The translations under genes and the position numbers were made by a program. DNA of 64,000 nucleotides, from assembly GCF_009870125.1 (NCBI RefSeq), contig NC_046680.1, positions 4,898,001-4,962,000 of the forward strand, read 5' to 3'. Shown here piece by piece: positions 48,887 through 62,727 of the stretch; the stretch's first letter is position 1, and each line of letters opens with the position of its first letter. The notes under the pieces were generated by a model, which did no database searches, was not told where the DNA came from, and worked only from the letters and a program-made list of their open reading frames with translations. This stretch comes from Drosophila pseudoobscura. Its lineage: Eukaryota > Arthropoda > Insecta > Diptera > Drosophilidae.

Positions 48887-48936
48887 TTAATTTCGCGGCA
48901 TCAGGCGTATCCAGTAGCCAGCTTTGGGGGCAACGT
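48887..48936 (-). pseudogene. 3' relic of a second Cyp9b-type P450
   Basis: The minus strand reads APKAGYWIRLMPRN followed by TAA (48887-48889). This matches the C-terminus of the intact gene (APKAGYWMRLMPRK, stop) with only two differing residues, M to I and K to N. Homology stops abruptly at about 48936, and the next homologous stretch is the P450 5' flank, so almost the whole coding region of a tandem duplicate has been deleted. The tail shows no frame damage, so loss by deletion, rather than slow decay, is likely. Confidence 0.8.
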
Positions 48937-49445
48937 AATACTAATAATAATAATAATTTACAAAATGAAAAGAGGGTAGGTAACAAGACACCCCAATACT
49001 TACGGGCAATGGGTATTCGTTACGATCAATTGAGAACCGTTCTATTAATAGAAAACTTGCCAGAGCAGTGGTGTCTAGTGCTTTTTAAATGAATCAATTT
49101 GAATAAGCATTTATGCCTTTTAAGGAAACCCCTTTCGAAACTCTCTCTATCCATTCTCTCTTCCTATACGTAATAAGCTAATGTTTTGGGCACCCAAACA
49201 AAGAGAAATCGATTTATGATTTGTTTTCGTTATCAGTTTTCCAGCCTATCAGTCGAGTACGAGTATTTTGTACACAATCAAGCTGATGCAATGTCCTGAA
49301 ATTTGTATTAAATTGGGGAAACCTTCTGATGTTTGGATATTTGACGAGCGGAAAGTAAGCAAGACCTGACAACAAATGTATCAATTTGTGTATAATAAAT
49401 TGTTAGAAGGCCTATCAGTATTAATTCACTAATCTTTCGACCTTG
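48937..49445. repeat. Unit 2 of the tandem duplication (former P450 5' flank)
   Basis: This non-coding DNA aligns with 47200-47720 in the same order and orientation (see unit 1), with many substitutions and indels. A short (TAA)n tract at 48937-48957 marks the deletion junction next to the relic. Confidence 0.6.
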
Positions 49446-51671
49446 CCATTGGCCTACAAAGAAGCAGCAAACTTTGAGAGCTGTCAGCTCTGTGGGATCC
49501 AGCTCAATTTCAATTAAGTTAGGAAACTTTTCCCATCTTCCCCCATGAATGCATGCATATACGAGTATGTTTGCTTATGTCATCCGACTAGAACTTCAGT
49601 CTGTCATGTCACGCGTGGCGATCAAATATGATGTAAGCCTCGGGACCTGAAAGCGCTTCGACTCCAACTATTGTCTTCATGTGGAGGTTTACTGTTTGAA
49701 TATTTTAGCATATTGACCGACGGCGAGTCGCACGCAGCCAACGACACTGGCAGTGGGGGCTCCACTCCGGTGGGGCAAAAACTGTTAAAACATCAAATTA
49801 GCCACAAGCGTTATGCCAGAAATATAATTAAATATTTAGACAGTTTTGTTATCGGGCAGAGTCTTGGCTCTGACTGGCGGACGTTTGTTTGGTTGGTTTT
49901 GCTGCTATTTCGCTTCATTTCGTCAGTTTGGAAATTTGCAACAGCATTTCTGCGACAGACACACAGTGGTGGGTAATCAGTGGCAGAGGCAGGGGAAGGC
50001 AGAGGAAGGGAACAGAAGATATATTTCAGCAGCTATGATACATCAAATGCCAATGGCAGAAGCGGAAGACGGAGAGGCACAAGTTAGTCTGGGTACAGTG
50101 GAGACTCCCTTTCGAAATATGTTCTCAGAAAAAAAGCCTGGAATATGGCATATCAATGGCAGAAAAAGTTGGGAAACGTCAAAGCAAACAAAAGTTAAAC
50201 GCTCAAGATTCCATTAGCCAATACTTGAATACGGTTTTTAACGGGTCTAATTATATGAATCTGTATCTGTATCAGACAATAGTTAATCAAAGATTTTGGG
50301 GCATCTTGGTTGAAACATCAACCAACTCTTGCTATAGCTAGGCTACACCCGCTGCAGTGTTTTCCTTCTTAGCCATCTTTCACTGTGGCAACGTAACCAT
50401 ATTCATATGGTTATTCAGGGTTTATTCACCCCTTTCTGCCAGGCAATGCACAAATACATACAGAGATGTATATGTACATATGAATGAGCTTGTGTGTATA
50501 TAAACCCACATAACACAACTTTCGTTTGCTTGGCTGTTTCCTCATGTACATGTTATATTGTATGTTATACGTACGCCTTTAACATTTTATGCTCAACTAA
50601 AGTGTTAGACAATATATGTACATATGTAGGTATGTATATGTGTAGTATATGTTTAGGAATCTGTGGGTGTATCGTGTTTATGTGTGCTGCATTTTATCAA
50701 AGCTTGCCCAGCACTTGCCGATGTCTGTCAAAAGCTATGAAGCTCTCCTGCTCCACTCTCGGCGTTACTCTTCACCACTGCTTCTATTCTATTCCATTCC
50801 ATTTCATTATATTCTATTTCGCTTCTTTTTTATGCGCAAATCATGCTGCATCATTAAATCTTTTCCGCTGGGGCTGTCGTTGCTGCTGCCTCGGTCTCTT
50901 CTTTTGTGGCTGTTGCTCTTTCGCTTTTGCATTTCCTTTCGCTTTCTGTTCAGTAGCCAGCACTCTGTCTCTCTCTCTTTCTGTGGAGAGAATTTATAGC
51001 TTTCAGCGTTGATTTTGTTTGGGAATCATTCTCTTTTCCATTCTGTGTTCTGTGTTCTGCGTTCTGCGTTCTGCGTTCTCCATTTTCTTTTTTTATTCGG
51101 GTCTGTTCTTTTTTATGTGTTTTTAAGTAGTCGTAAAGCGTAACACTTGATGAGATATTAAACGTTACCCCAACAGCAGCGGCAGCAGCAGCAGCAGCAA
51201 CAGTAGCAGAAAGGATACCACATAAAGCAGGAGGAGGGATCCGGATCGGGATCACACATTGTTGCACTTTGTTTGATTTTATGGCATGTTAAATATTGGT
51301 TTTTGAATTTTTCATTATTTCCTGGACCCGAATCGACGACGAGCAAAAGACTTTGAATGGCCGTTTAATAGATTTGAGGGCTCCTAAAAAACGAGTGAGA
51401 AGGGGACAAAGAGCGTATAAAAGAAAGGCAGCAGGATACGTAGTCGTGGGGCAGCCACACCTGACAGGGACGCCTGTCTGCCTCATGAGGGCGTATAAAG
51501 AGACCACAAAAACGAAAGGACCTTGTCTGCCAACTTGTCAATGAGCCCTGGCAACTAAATATTTTATTAGGCAGTTGGCAGCACCAAGCGCACACACACA
51601 CACATACAGAGAAAAAATACGGGAAAATTGAAGAACAAGAAAAGGCAGATGGAGAAGGATGTACATATATG

Positions 51672-51686
51672 TGTGTGTGTGTGTGG
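51672..51686. repeat. (GT)n microsatellite
   Basis: A short pure GT array. A CA array of similar size lies at about 51590-51604. Confidence 0.6.
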
Positions 51687-53951
51687 TCGTGATTGCGTGA
51701 AATTTAGTAGCTCTTGGGGCAATGTAGGGACAGACAAGTTGATGCTGATGAGCCTCATGATGATGAATGATGACGATGATACGGGTGTGGACGAGGATGT
51801 GGATGCGGCTACTGCCTGATGAAGTTGCCTCTGCCTGTGCCTCCGCCTGTCAGGGGAATTGGGGATATGGCGGCAAAGTTCCTTGACTCCACCCCAGCCC
51901 TCTTTTTGGGGCATGTTTGCTCACAATTGGCTGTACGTGTGCAACATTTTTAAGTAGCTTTCCTCATGATTTCTCTCTCTCTCTCTGCCTCTGTTCTTCG
52001 TTTCTTAGCTTCAAGGAAAATGCCGGGGAAACATATGTTTTCAATTTGACTGGCAATGGAGGACCTTGATTGAATTTACATTTACCTACGCCAAAATGAA
52101 GATCGATGCTGTGTCTGGCCAGCTTTAAGAGCTTCAAGTTCAACTAACCAACAACTATCCAAAAGTTCATCTGTCATCTGACAGAGTCCCCAAAGAGGGA
52201 CCCACAGAGAGAGGGAGAGTCGAGTCACAAATTACATTTGCGGCGTCTGCTTTTCTGCATCAATCATACGCACCGTGTTCATGAGGAGTAGCAGGAGCAG
52301 CTGTCGGAGCGACGGGGGAACTGTGCTGGGGCAACCCCTTGGGGGCGGACACAGCGTTGACAGGAGCTGCCTCCTGCCTGTCTGCTGCTAGTGAAAGCGT
52401 CGCCTAATTGTATGCTACATGATTTGCAAGTGAGAATGCTCCACTCCAGCCCCAAATCCTACTATGTACAGGAATCGTCTGGCAAATTAAAATAAATTGT
52501 CAAAATTAAAGAGAAACTTTTGCTTTTGCTTTCGCTTCATTCTCGACATTGTTCGCTCCGTAGCTTGTTTGCCTGCTTAGGAATTCAAATGCCGTCGTTC
52601 AGAGGATCCTACATGGCCATGACTTGTCGTACAAGCTTGTCTCTGCCTCTGTATCCGTATCCGTCTGTGTCTGTGACACTGGCCCCTTCCTCCCTCCACT
52701 TTCTCCAATATACATGTGGGTGTGTGTGTGTGCGTTTGTCCTTTGGCTGACATTCATTTGGAATGCGGGGAGCATAACGACGGATCTCAACTTTTTGCAT
52801 ATTACGTACTTGGTCACGTACATTCCTTATATTTATTTTGCATAAGTCACGGGCTCCCGCGCGGTTGATGGATGCCAGGGACGGATAGAAGTATAAGTAG
52901 AAGTAGGCAACTTTAAGACTGGATCCGGTTGAAAATTAGCTCAATTAAGTTGGGGCATATGCAGACAGTGCCGCCGATAAGGCAGTGCCGAACAAAGGCA
53001 GTAGGCAATACTCCTTAGACACGGTAATGGGACAGGGAGAGGAACCAGAGAGAGGAACCTGACGACGGAGGCAGAGTATGAATTATGGCCCAGCACTTAT
53101 GAACGTTTTTACTGTTTTCATTTTATTTATTTGGCTTTTCATTCTGCTCTGTGACCTTTCGCCCAGCCATCCGCAGCAAGTTCAATGGCTGTGCCACACT
53201 TACACACAGCCGCAGCCCCATCCCCATCCCCAGCCCCAGCCCCAGGCCCGTGCCGTTGTGGCAACAGCCCCAAAAAGCAGGAGCATTTTTTATTTCGCAT
53301 GTTGTGACGCTAAGTGCTTCCTGGCTGCCCCTGGCTGGGGTCTGGGGCAAGGTGCCACATCAACTTTGGCTGCCACGCCATAATATTAATTGTGCCCCGC
53401 TTGAAAATATATTTCTTTTTTATCCCCCCACTCCCAACCTCCATGCTGTACATATAAATATATATTGTATGAAGGGACATTGCTGGAGGCCACTTAAATG
53501 CCATTAAATTTTTATGCATTGCCATGAATGATGTGCGTGCGCTCTTAAATTTTTCATAATTATTCATAGCCCGGCATTTGCCTGATAATCGGCCTTTGTT
53601 CTTTTGCTGCTTTGGTCCAGGCTCGCAGCTATTTGGTCAGCCGCCATTAAAGCCGGCTTTTGGGGTCCCACTTGGCTTATGAGTATTTGCATTTCCGCAC
53701 TTCACTTTCCCTTGCTCGGGGGCTGGGTCGGCGAATTATGATTATTTTTAGCAGCCAGATGATGCAGCCCACAGACAAAGAGGGTGCTGGTGCGGGGTCG
53801 GAGCCGGTGCTTGCCTCAGTTGTTGTCAGACCTTCAACTAGTTCCAGCTCCACTGTCAGCGTTTGTCAACCCTCCCGAGAGTCCTGCCCCCCATCACACG
53901 GTCCGTGGGTCGCGTCTGCAGCAGATGACAAATTGTCTCATCAGTCAGTGT

Positions 53952-53991
53952 AGAACAGAACTGAACAGAACAGAACAGAACAGAACAGAAC
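53952..53991. repeat. (AGAAC)n pentanucleotide repeat
   Basis: Seven or more tandem AGAAC units with one variant, followed by degenerate GGAAT/GGAAC units to about 54020. Confidence 0.75.
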
Positions 53992-56369
53992 GGTATGGAA
54001 TAGAACGCAATGGAACGGAAGTGGACCGGTGCTCGAGCAGAAGTTTTTTGTGCTCACAGGAAAAACAATCATTATTATTGTCTACTTTTGAGGGCTTCAT
54101 CTGCATCCACACAGAGCGATATGCAGACATGCGAAGTATACAGAAATGGAACATGAGATAGAAGGCAAAGAATAAGCAAAAGTGTGTGTTTTTGTCTTTT
54201 TCAATGGGTTTTATACAAATGATGTGAAGGTTATGTGTGGAAACGCGGTAAGTTATAAGTCTATTTGTTGTTTATTTCTTTTATTCTACTGACCATAAGT
54301 ATCGCTATAAACATTATATTCAACTTCTTTAATTTCCGTTCATTTTGGTCAGATCTTTGCCACAATCTTTCCCTAACAACACTGTCGTTCTCCCAGTGTA
54401 ACCTCCCATTCATTCCCCTCCCTCCTGCACACACATATGCGCACTCGCACTCACACTCACACCACCGGCGAGCCGTCTCAGACAGTCAGACACATGTGTT
54501 TCTGACAACCTGCCGCTCATCGCCTCGTGTGACATCATTTATTATATTTCATTTGGCATGTCTTACCGTGTCGGCATTCGTCTACCCTCCCCTCTGCCTT
54601 GCTTGGCCAAGATGAGTAATGGAATGCAAAATATATGAAAACTTTCCTCCTTGGCTTCGCTCAGCCATCAGCCATTTAATGAGCAAAGTTTCAATTAAAT
54701 CGAAGCTTTCTGCGCCATGTCTCTGTCCTCCGCTTCAGTCTCAGCTGCGGCGCAAACAAATCGAAGCAAATAGAAACCTCTCCCACCAGCCACCAGCCAC
54801 ACGCCCCACGCCCCTCACTCGCTGACAGCAATGCCAATAAAACACAAAGCCAAAGAGAGCAAAAAGTTTATGGGTTTTCCAGCGATTTCCCCGACTAAAT
54901 CACAGCTAAATCTCTCATCCCCCCACTGCAGTGGGTGGATTTTATTTGTTTGTCGTTCAATTTTTTTTTTCTCTCTGTTTTTTGTTTTGTGTGTTTTTTT
55001 TTTGTTTCGTTTCAAATGTAAACTGATAAAAACAATTGAAAGCAAACAAAACCAAATGGGGGAAAAAAGTAATCTTTAAATTAAGGGTCGTACAGTGCTC
55101 TCCTCTTTCCTCTGGGGAGGGGTGGAGGGTATGGTGTGGTGGACCCTCTGCCCGCGCCATCTTCGGCAGAGCATATACTCGTAAGTGAAGTCATTTGGTT
55201 TCGATTTGAATTTAAATGGTTTTCGGTTTCGTCCTTTTGGCCACATTAAAGTGCTTACCACAAAAATTTAAATTGAAGAAATTTCCGCTTTCTCGGCGTG
55301 TATGTGTGTGTCTGTGGGTTTGTGGGTTCCGAACGCACGCACACCACGCACTGCGGGGCGGCACCCAAAAAGCGTGCTAGGCTTTAATTGATTTTACTCT
55401 CCGACCGCGTTCATGTGTAGGCCCCATTATGATTTAATTAACTGTTTCACTACTGGTATATGCGAGTATTTTCGCGGTAATTCATATTTAGCCCCCCATT
55501 GGCGTGACAGACCCTACAATCGGCATGGTGCAGATGTGTGTTTGTTTTATAAATTAGCCGCTGGCTCGGCCCTGCATAATTTTCACATTTGTGTTTTATC
55601 TAAATGTTTAATTTAGTTTTTCATTATTTAACACAATTTGTGGCGTGGCGTGGTGCTAGTGGGGAGTGTGTGCGACAGATTAAGGGATGGACAGAGTGAC
55701 CTTGCGAGCAGTCAGGGACAGAAAGCTTAGGGACCTTTCCTTCGATTCCCTACAAAAAGTGAGGGTGAGGCAAAGAAGTCCTGGAATAGACAGATTTTGG
55801 CTATAAGTATATCTAGATCAGCAAATGTAGAATCTTTTTTAATTGTTTCTCCAAATGTACATTCCTTTCATGATAGCTTTCGAGCTCTGGTCCCATATTT
55901 CCGCTCCCCAAAACCTGGGTAATTTGCATAATTCCGCCATTTAATTTGGCATGCTCTAATTAAACTAGTTAATGGCCTTTTGTGGCCACCCACGTTTTCG
56001 TCCAATTATGACGTTTTCTGGATTCTCGCCTCCGCTGCCCTCTCAACCACGATCTACTCTTGAGACGTAGTTCTTAGTGCCGGTGCAGGGGTCCTTTAAG
56101 GAGAGCACTAAGGAGCAGCACTTAGCAGTACTGCGTATTTCACAGTTCATTGCATTGTTATATAATTTAACAGGCAAACACCTTGCCCGAGTGCACACAC
56201 TCAAACACACATTTCCGCCCCCATTGTGATAGGGGTGGGGGGCTGCCAGAAGCCAGGCAACAATGTAGCCCAGTTTATTTGTGCTAAAAAGAGTTTTCCA
56301 GACTTAGCTTCCCCCCCGTCGCTTCTGATGCTTAAGCAGGGGTCCCGTATCAAATGTTCACTCACCCAA

Positions 56370-56393
56370 ACACACACACACACACACACACAC
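56370..56393. repeat. (AC)n microsatellite
   Basis: A pure AC array of about 24 bp. Confidence 0.85.
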
Positions 56394-57384
56394 GCACTCG
56401 TACTTATGAAATGGCTTTGAGGAGAGTTTGTGAGTGTATAAAAAATTGCTACAAAAGATGCCATTAAAAAATCTTTGTGTTGCCACAAATAAATCCAGCA
56501 CATACACACTCGCACCACAAGGAGCTTTACATCCATCAAAGTGAAAACTAAGTCACAGGAGAGGGATGGGGGCAGAGGCAGGCCAGCAACAAAAGTTCCT
56601 AAGCCGGTGTGGGTGGGGGGTGGAGTGGAGTGGAAGGGCGGCCAGTACAGTACCTTTCTTTCCCATTTCAGATGGCTTAACACATTTTACACTTTAACAA
56701 TTGTTTAGCCCGGCCCGCGCCGCACTCTCACTCTCACACCCTCCGTTCCCCACTCACTTGCACTCGTCCCTCATGGCACTCTCTACTCTCCTCTCCCTCT
56801 CCCTATCCAGACTACCCACTTTCAGGCGGGACCCATTTAAATGTCACTTTAGACGCGTCAGAGGGGCTCCAGTCCGAATCCGAATTCAAATCCAAAGCCG
56901 AATCTGAATCTGAATCTCACACATTAACACATCTTCGTGTGGCGCCAAAGCCTCATAAAACGCGCTCTCCGAAACTATTTTGGCAGGGGCGTGGGCGTGT
57001 CGAACAATAAATTTTGCACCCCCTCTCCCTCTAACGTTGCTTAGAACGGAGAACTCCGTTCTAAGCCCTGTTCGTGGATCGTAAAAAAGCACCAGCGACA
57101 ATTTCCGTGGAAAATCCGCTTTTAAAACACACATGTGTGTGTGTGCGTGTGTGGGGCGGAAACGCGATTTGAACTTTTTTGCTTCAGTGTATGGGTATTT
57201 GCATATAAAGTGAGGAAAAGATGGAGTGACAGATGGGAGAACGATGCGTGCACTGCTGTCGCTATTCACACGCCGGGTTAGAGCCTTTTAGCCAGTGCCA
57301 ATACGTCAATAAATTGGTTCGCCGTGGGAGCAAAAACTACGCCAAGCTGACAGACAGTTCAATTTGGGCGATGCTACTGCTGGC

Positions 57385-57556
57385 TTGTATCTTGATACCC
57401 TTTCTGTGAGTGCTATTAACCCTATCAGAGGCTCAAAGATTGTATTGTATCGGCAGCTGCGGCCGGCTGTCTATGTAAGAGATTCTTAAGTTTTTCAGAC
57501 TTTTGGCTGCATTTTCTGGTGCGGTATAGAAGGGTAGCAAAAGCTTCGGACACAAG
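57385..57556. repeat. Interspersed repeat candidate, same family as 627-906
   Basis: On the minus strand it starts CCGAAGCTTTTGCTACCCTT and ends AAAGGGTATCAAGAT, matching both ends of the 627-906 element; the interiors are diverged. Two copies with matching inverted ends support a short mobile or repetitive family. Confidence 0.35.
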
Positions 57557-58168
57557 GCTATATCTGCGTATCTACATATGTACATACTATGTATGCCTTT
57601 TTTAATGTCTATACGCTTCTCTTGCTTGTTTATCTTTTCGCTCGTTTCTTTGTTCCATTCCATTGTTGCTGAAAATCGACTGTCAGCGATGGAGCATACT
57701 TTTGGGCTGAAGCTGGAAATGCAGTTGCATACCACGGAGGGCGACAGATGTACAATCCGTTCGAATCCTCTACCGCTCTATCCTCGTCCCTTGCTACCTG
57801 ATCGATGTGTCATTTTGACAAGCAAATTAGCATACGCAGAGAGGGAGAGAGCTGGAGAGGGGGGAGTTGCAACAAGAGGCACAAGCCTCTGAGGAGACAG
57901 CGTCATTTGCTGAGGATGATCGCCTGGGAGCTGCTATGGGATGGTTTAAGGTGGGATCGGCTTAGATAGGATGGGATGGGATGGGGATGGGACCACCATC
58001 ATCATCATCGTTATCATCATGGCCATTCCCGCTGAGCGTGTGCTTTGGCCAAACATTTCCATTTCGAATGCATCTTCAAAGACAGCATTTGCAATGCAAA
58101 ATGCTGCCGGCCCCCGCTGCCGTTTGAATGGGGATCGGATCGTTACATAAAGTATGCCACCAGAGCCG

Positions 58169-58190
58169 CACAGCACAGCACAGCACAGCG
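58169..58190. repeat. (CAGCA)n repeat
   Basis: Four tandem CAGCA units followed by a degenerate copy. Confidence 0.7.
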
Positions 58191-59020
58191 CCAGCGAAAG
58201 GCCAGGAAAGAAAAGGAATAGAAATGGCTGGCCGGCTGCCTGGCTGGCGAAGAAGGTGCAGCCCGAGTTGGAGTCAGGATCCGACCGGTGCGCCAGCAGC
58301 CTCTGGCAACGGCATCTTGATCATGTCATTTGTTCTGGGCCGTGGCACTGGCACTGGCACTGGCACCGACTTCTGTGGCAGTCGCTTCTGCAGCTGGGCT
58401 GCCACTTCCCGTTGGCCATAAACTGAGTCTAAAATAATTGCCCCAGCGCTGATTTCAATCAGCTAATTGACATTTTATGATGGACACATTCCTCTCCAAT
58501 AGACAAATGAACGTCGAAGGTTGCCCAAATATTACATGAATTGATATGTTGTCCATCATATCGAGAACGTTCTTCATCATCGTTCTCTCCAATTCAATTC
58601 GATTTAGTTGGTTCGATAGATCGCTGGATAGCTGGATCACTGCTCGATCGGTCTGGGGATCGTCTGTTCTGTCGCTCTGTGCCCACTTTGGGCATACCAA
58701 TCGACTGTCTAGGCGGCTGTCAGATGCCTTAACGGACGGGCTACAACATGGTGTGGCATGTTTCCTCCTGATAGATGACTCTGATTTCGTAGAAAACGAA
58801 AGGCAGCCTAGGGTCTGTCTAGGCAGTCTACCCTGCCGCCACCTGCACCACATGCCTGCCCGCTCTCCCAGTTGCCTATTTTAGTGCTAATTAATGAGAA
58901 GTACAAGCAGTCGTTCTAGTCGTTGCAGCTTAATTTGTCGCGGCTAGAGCAACTCGGATTGGCGAAGCCAGTTCCATGTTGCATGCACCAAGTGGGTAGC
59001 GCGAGATTGACGTGTCATCC

Positions 59021-59057
59021 GTGCTGTTGTTGCTGTTGCTGTTGCTGTTGCTGCTGC
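59021..59057. repeat. (TGTTGC)n repeat
   Basis: A tandem hexanucleotide array that ends in TGCTGC units. Confidence 0.75.
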
Positions 59058-59639
59058 CGCTGCGGCGGCGTCTCTCCCTGTCAGCGACTGGACCTCTGTC
59101 GCCTGGTCAAGTGGAGTTGGACTGCGAGTCCGACTCCAACTCCATCTCCGACTTGTGCCTGACTTGTCGAGGAGTGTGGTGTGGTGCGGCAAGTTTCTAT
59201 TTGCATACGCGCTCGCTCCGAGTGGCCCGCTTGATTTGCTGCCCGCTTGATGCCGCAATTGAATGAAAGTTTTTCGGCACGGCCAACGCCTCGCGGTTTT
59301 CACTAAAGTGCCTCGGTCGAGCCGTCGATTAGATTGGGCCACAGCATTTAGCTAATTACCGAGCTTGTCGAAGAGTTGTCTTCGCAGAAGGGAAGGGGGC
59401 CTAGCGAGGTGGAGTCACCTGAGTGGCGGTCAAACCGCTCAGAAGATGTCAGCCTGGTCGGATGGTCAAGTCGGATGCGGTTTTTCTGAATTACTTTCAG
59501 TTGAAGAGTGGCGAAAGCACAGCATCTGAGGATGTCAGGATGTACCGTCATAAGATATTCAAACAAATAATATAAGCACCATATTGCAAAAATCCAATCG
59601 GTTGGCTCTGGTGGAATCAAGAAAGTCAGTGTAACTCTA

Positions 59640-60330
59640 CTATAAGTATATACTCGTAGTATAGTACTATAAGTATTAAGCCATATTAAAAGTGATTATC
59701 TGGATGTAGATTGGATTGGTTGAAATAGATTGGTATATTACAGGACCGTAGCTGTCCTAAGTTTTCATAAAAAATTGCATTCTAGCATTTTAATCTAGTT
59801 TAAAATTACGGAATAACATTTTTTTATTTTTTAGGTAAAAATTCAAAATATTGTTTAGTTTTTATTTTTATTAATGCTACAAATAAGAGTTATTTCGTAG
59901 CTTATATCAAAACAAATAAATAATTAAATAATAAATGTACGTTTTCTATTTCTTTCAAAGGTGTAATTTATGTATTACCAAAATTGAAAAATTTAAATAT
60001 TCTTTATCTATGATTCAATACCTTTCATATGATTCATTATATGTCCTTCAAGGAAAAACATTCCATTTTTTCTTTTAAAGTTTGTTGCAGTCCTAAATGT
60101 AGTATTTATTGGCAAACAAAATACCAATAAAAACGAAAATATTATACAAATGTAGACAAAAAATTACTATTTTTGATTTTAAAAAAATTTTTCCCCTTTA
60201 ACTTTGTTCAACGCTTTTACTTATGTCTTATTTGAATTTTGTAGTTTTAAATAATTTGAAAGTTTTGTTCAAAATACATTTATTATGTTGCGTACCTTCT
60301 GGTCTTAAACGTTTTGTATAGGATTCCAGT
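59640..60330. other. AT-rich block
   Basis: About 690 bp of markedly AT-rich sequence with poly-T and poly-A runs, unlike the flanking DNA. No ORF, inverted-repeat end or known element is seen. It could be an old degenerated insertion or simply unconstrained DNA. Confidence 0.5.
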
Positions 60331-61239
60331 ATCCTTCGTCTCACCCATTCGGTTCTCCCACAATCTCCCATCATCAGAGGTGTCTACACCCCTCCCCCCC
60401 TGTCCGTTCAACTCGACCATCAATTGTTCGGGCTGTGAACACGCACATCCAGGACGGGGCTAATCCCCTGGGGCATACTCCTCCGATACTATGCAAATTT
60501 CGAGCATTCTGTTTTAGTTATGTGCAAATTTATTGTTTATAAAAAGCAGCAGTGCCACCAGCAGGGGTAAGGGTAAGGTAAGGGGTAAGGGGGCCGAGGT
60601 AACAAAGGGACAGCGGAGAGCGATTGCTGCCATTGTTTTTAGTTTTTTGTTATTTCTGTATTTATTTATTTATTTTTTATTTCGGTGGTGTGGTGTTTGG
60701 GGAGTTTTTGTGCCCCGAGTTGTGCTTCTGCTCTATCATCAACTGGTTTCGGGTTACGTGCACGCACACAGAGCAGAGTCCGGCGAGGAGGAGAGCGGAG
60801 ATGCAGCAGCGATCACATAATTCGTGTTGCTGCCTCATCATTCTTATGCTTTTCCAGGCTGCGGCTCTGAGGCTGGGGCTCAGACTGGGGGCTTTGGCTT
60901 CGGCTCTGGCTCTGGCTCTGCAGTTGGAGAGGGAGAGGGCGAAGGAGAAGGAGAAGGCAGGAGCATCAGAACAAGAAGACGTTTTTTGCCAAGTTTATTT
61001 TTATCAACAGCGGCAGCATTTTGCTGCCGTTGCATGATGCCTTCTCCACCTCCTCCTCCTCGAACCCCACCAATTCAGCCAGGCCAGTGCCTCTGCTGCT
61101 GTGTGTATCTATAAAGACAAGAGCCAGGGCTTTTGCGGCCCGGCATCTCACGATCTTTAACATGTTTTGTCTCGATCAGTGAAATCATTCAATCAGAACG
61201 GTCAGCATCGGGCTGCGGTCGTTGCCAGGAGACACATAC

Positions 61240-61241
<2 letters not shown>

Positions 61242-61275
<34 letters not shown>
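61242..61275. repeat. (AC)n microsatellite
   Basis: A pure AC array of about 34 bp, the longest dinucleotide repeat in the window. Confidence 0.88.
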
Positions 61276-61277
<2 letters not shown>

Positions 61278-62727
61278 GGAGAAACAATCTTGTAGTTGTA
61301 AATTATATAAGGCTAAACCGAATCTGGTTTTGTGCTTTTAAGGAAGAAAGCCAAAGCCTCCGCTTTCCGCTCTCCCTAGTGCGATCGATCCCCAGCGATC
61401 GATTGAAAGTGTTTGCCCCTTTTTGTGCCGCGAAATGCTCCGATCAGCTCCGCTCTGCAATTCATCTCACTGTTCATATCTATACCGTAATTATGCAGTA
61501 TCTGAAAACATCCTCATATCTGTACCGTAGTTCTGACCAAGATCTGGCCAAAAAGCCATCAGTCAAATGCAGGAGCTGCTTGTCCATCCCACGGTAGCTG
61601 CCAATTTATGACACCCCAAACAGCTGAACAATATAAAAGGTACTTCCATTTGTTCCAGAGTCATCCTCTTTCTTCCATTCTGAAGGAGCACCAGCACAAG
61701 CACCAGCACCAGCAGGAGTGCGGGTCTCGAGTCCCGAGTCCATAAAGCATGTTTTTAAAATTCCATTAAAATTTATTAGCATTTCACACAAAATGTGCAT
61801 AAATAACCTGGACCCAAATCGGAACTTTTGATACCACCTCTCTCGCCCATCGGTCAGAGAGTTAAGGAGAGGAGAGGAGAGGCGGAGCGGTAGTCTGGAA
61901 CGGTACCCGCGCTCTTTTAATGATAAAAAATTGGTTAACGTTTTCGGCCTTTGATACGCTCGTTGAGCATGCTGCGATTTCGATTTTTGGGTCTTTCAAT
62001 CTTTGGGGTTTCGTAATACATTTATTATGTGCGTGCTGCAGTTTGTTGGAGGGGGCATTCCCCCTGATAAACAGTGTATGCGCAACTCTGTTTGCATTCG
62101 TTTTCCCCTTCCCCTGCCTCCACGGACAAGCGTTGTTTATGGACGCATTATCTAAACAAATACGAAAATAACTCATTAAATTCAGAGGCCGTAAAACAGG
62201 GGCATTTTAAGGTGTTTTTCTTGGGAGGCGGAGAGGTTGTACATGAAATCAAGAAATTAGAGTTCATGAAATCCCGATCTTGCACGCTTCACCGTCCTGT
62301 TGCGCCACTGCTTCTTCCGCCCTGCCGCTCTGCCTCTCTGCCCCTCTTCCCCTGCTCTCATTTATTCTCTTATTCTTGGGATCGCTCTCCAAGCAGGCAT
62401 GTAAATAATTTGACAGAAGAGTAAGTCCCAAGGCAACCCTCCACGGCTGGCCAGAGGTGAGAGACACGTGCAAAAGGCAAAAACGGTAACCCAGTGCACT
62501 GCCAAAGGGTGTTAAAACAGGGTGAGGCCATTCTCAGGGAATGTGCTCGCTATAGAATCAATTTTTATTTTACTGTCACAACAAACAACAAATATGGGAG
62601 AGCGGGAAAACGAAACAAAAAGTCAATAATTTTATTTTTTAAATTTTAATACACAGAAGCGTCGCATAAGCGATCACAGAAACAGTCACTCGATTATCAA
62701 CACCAATTAATGACATACGATTGCAAC

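Larger units (their letters stand above)
49446..62709. other. 13 kb intergenic region, no gene seen
   Basis: I find no open frame with protein-like content, splice context or domain, and no tRNA-like B box. It contains many microsatellites (listed separately), a repeat candidate at 57385-57556, T-rich stretches near 54961-55010 and an AT-rich block at 59640-60330. ORFs here are short and low in complexity. Long-range regulatory DNA is plausible but not shown. Confidence 0.5.

Noticed and set aside
36043..61275. CRISPR-like arrays or prokaryotic features among the tandem repeats
   Set aside because: All arrays are ordinary eukaryotic microsatellites without spacer structure, and the locus is clearly from an insect genome.
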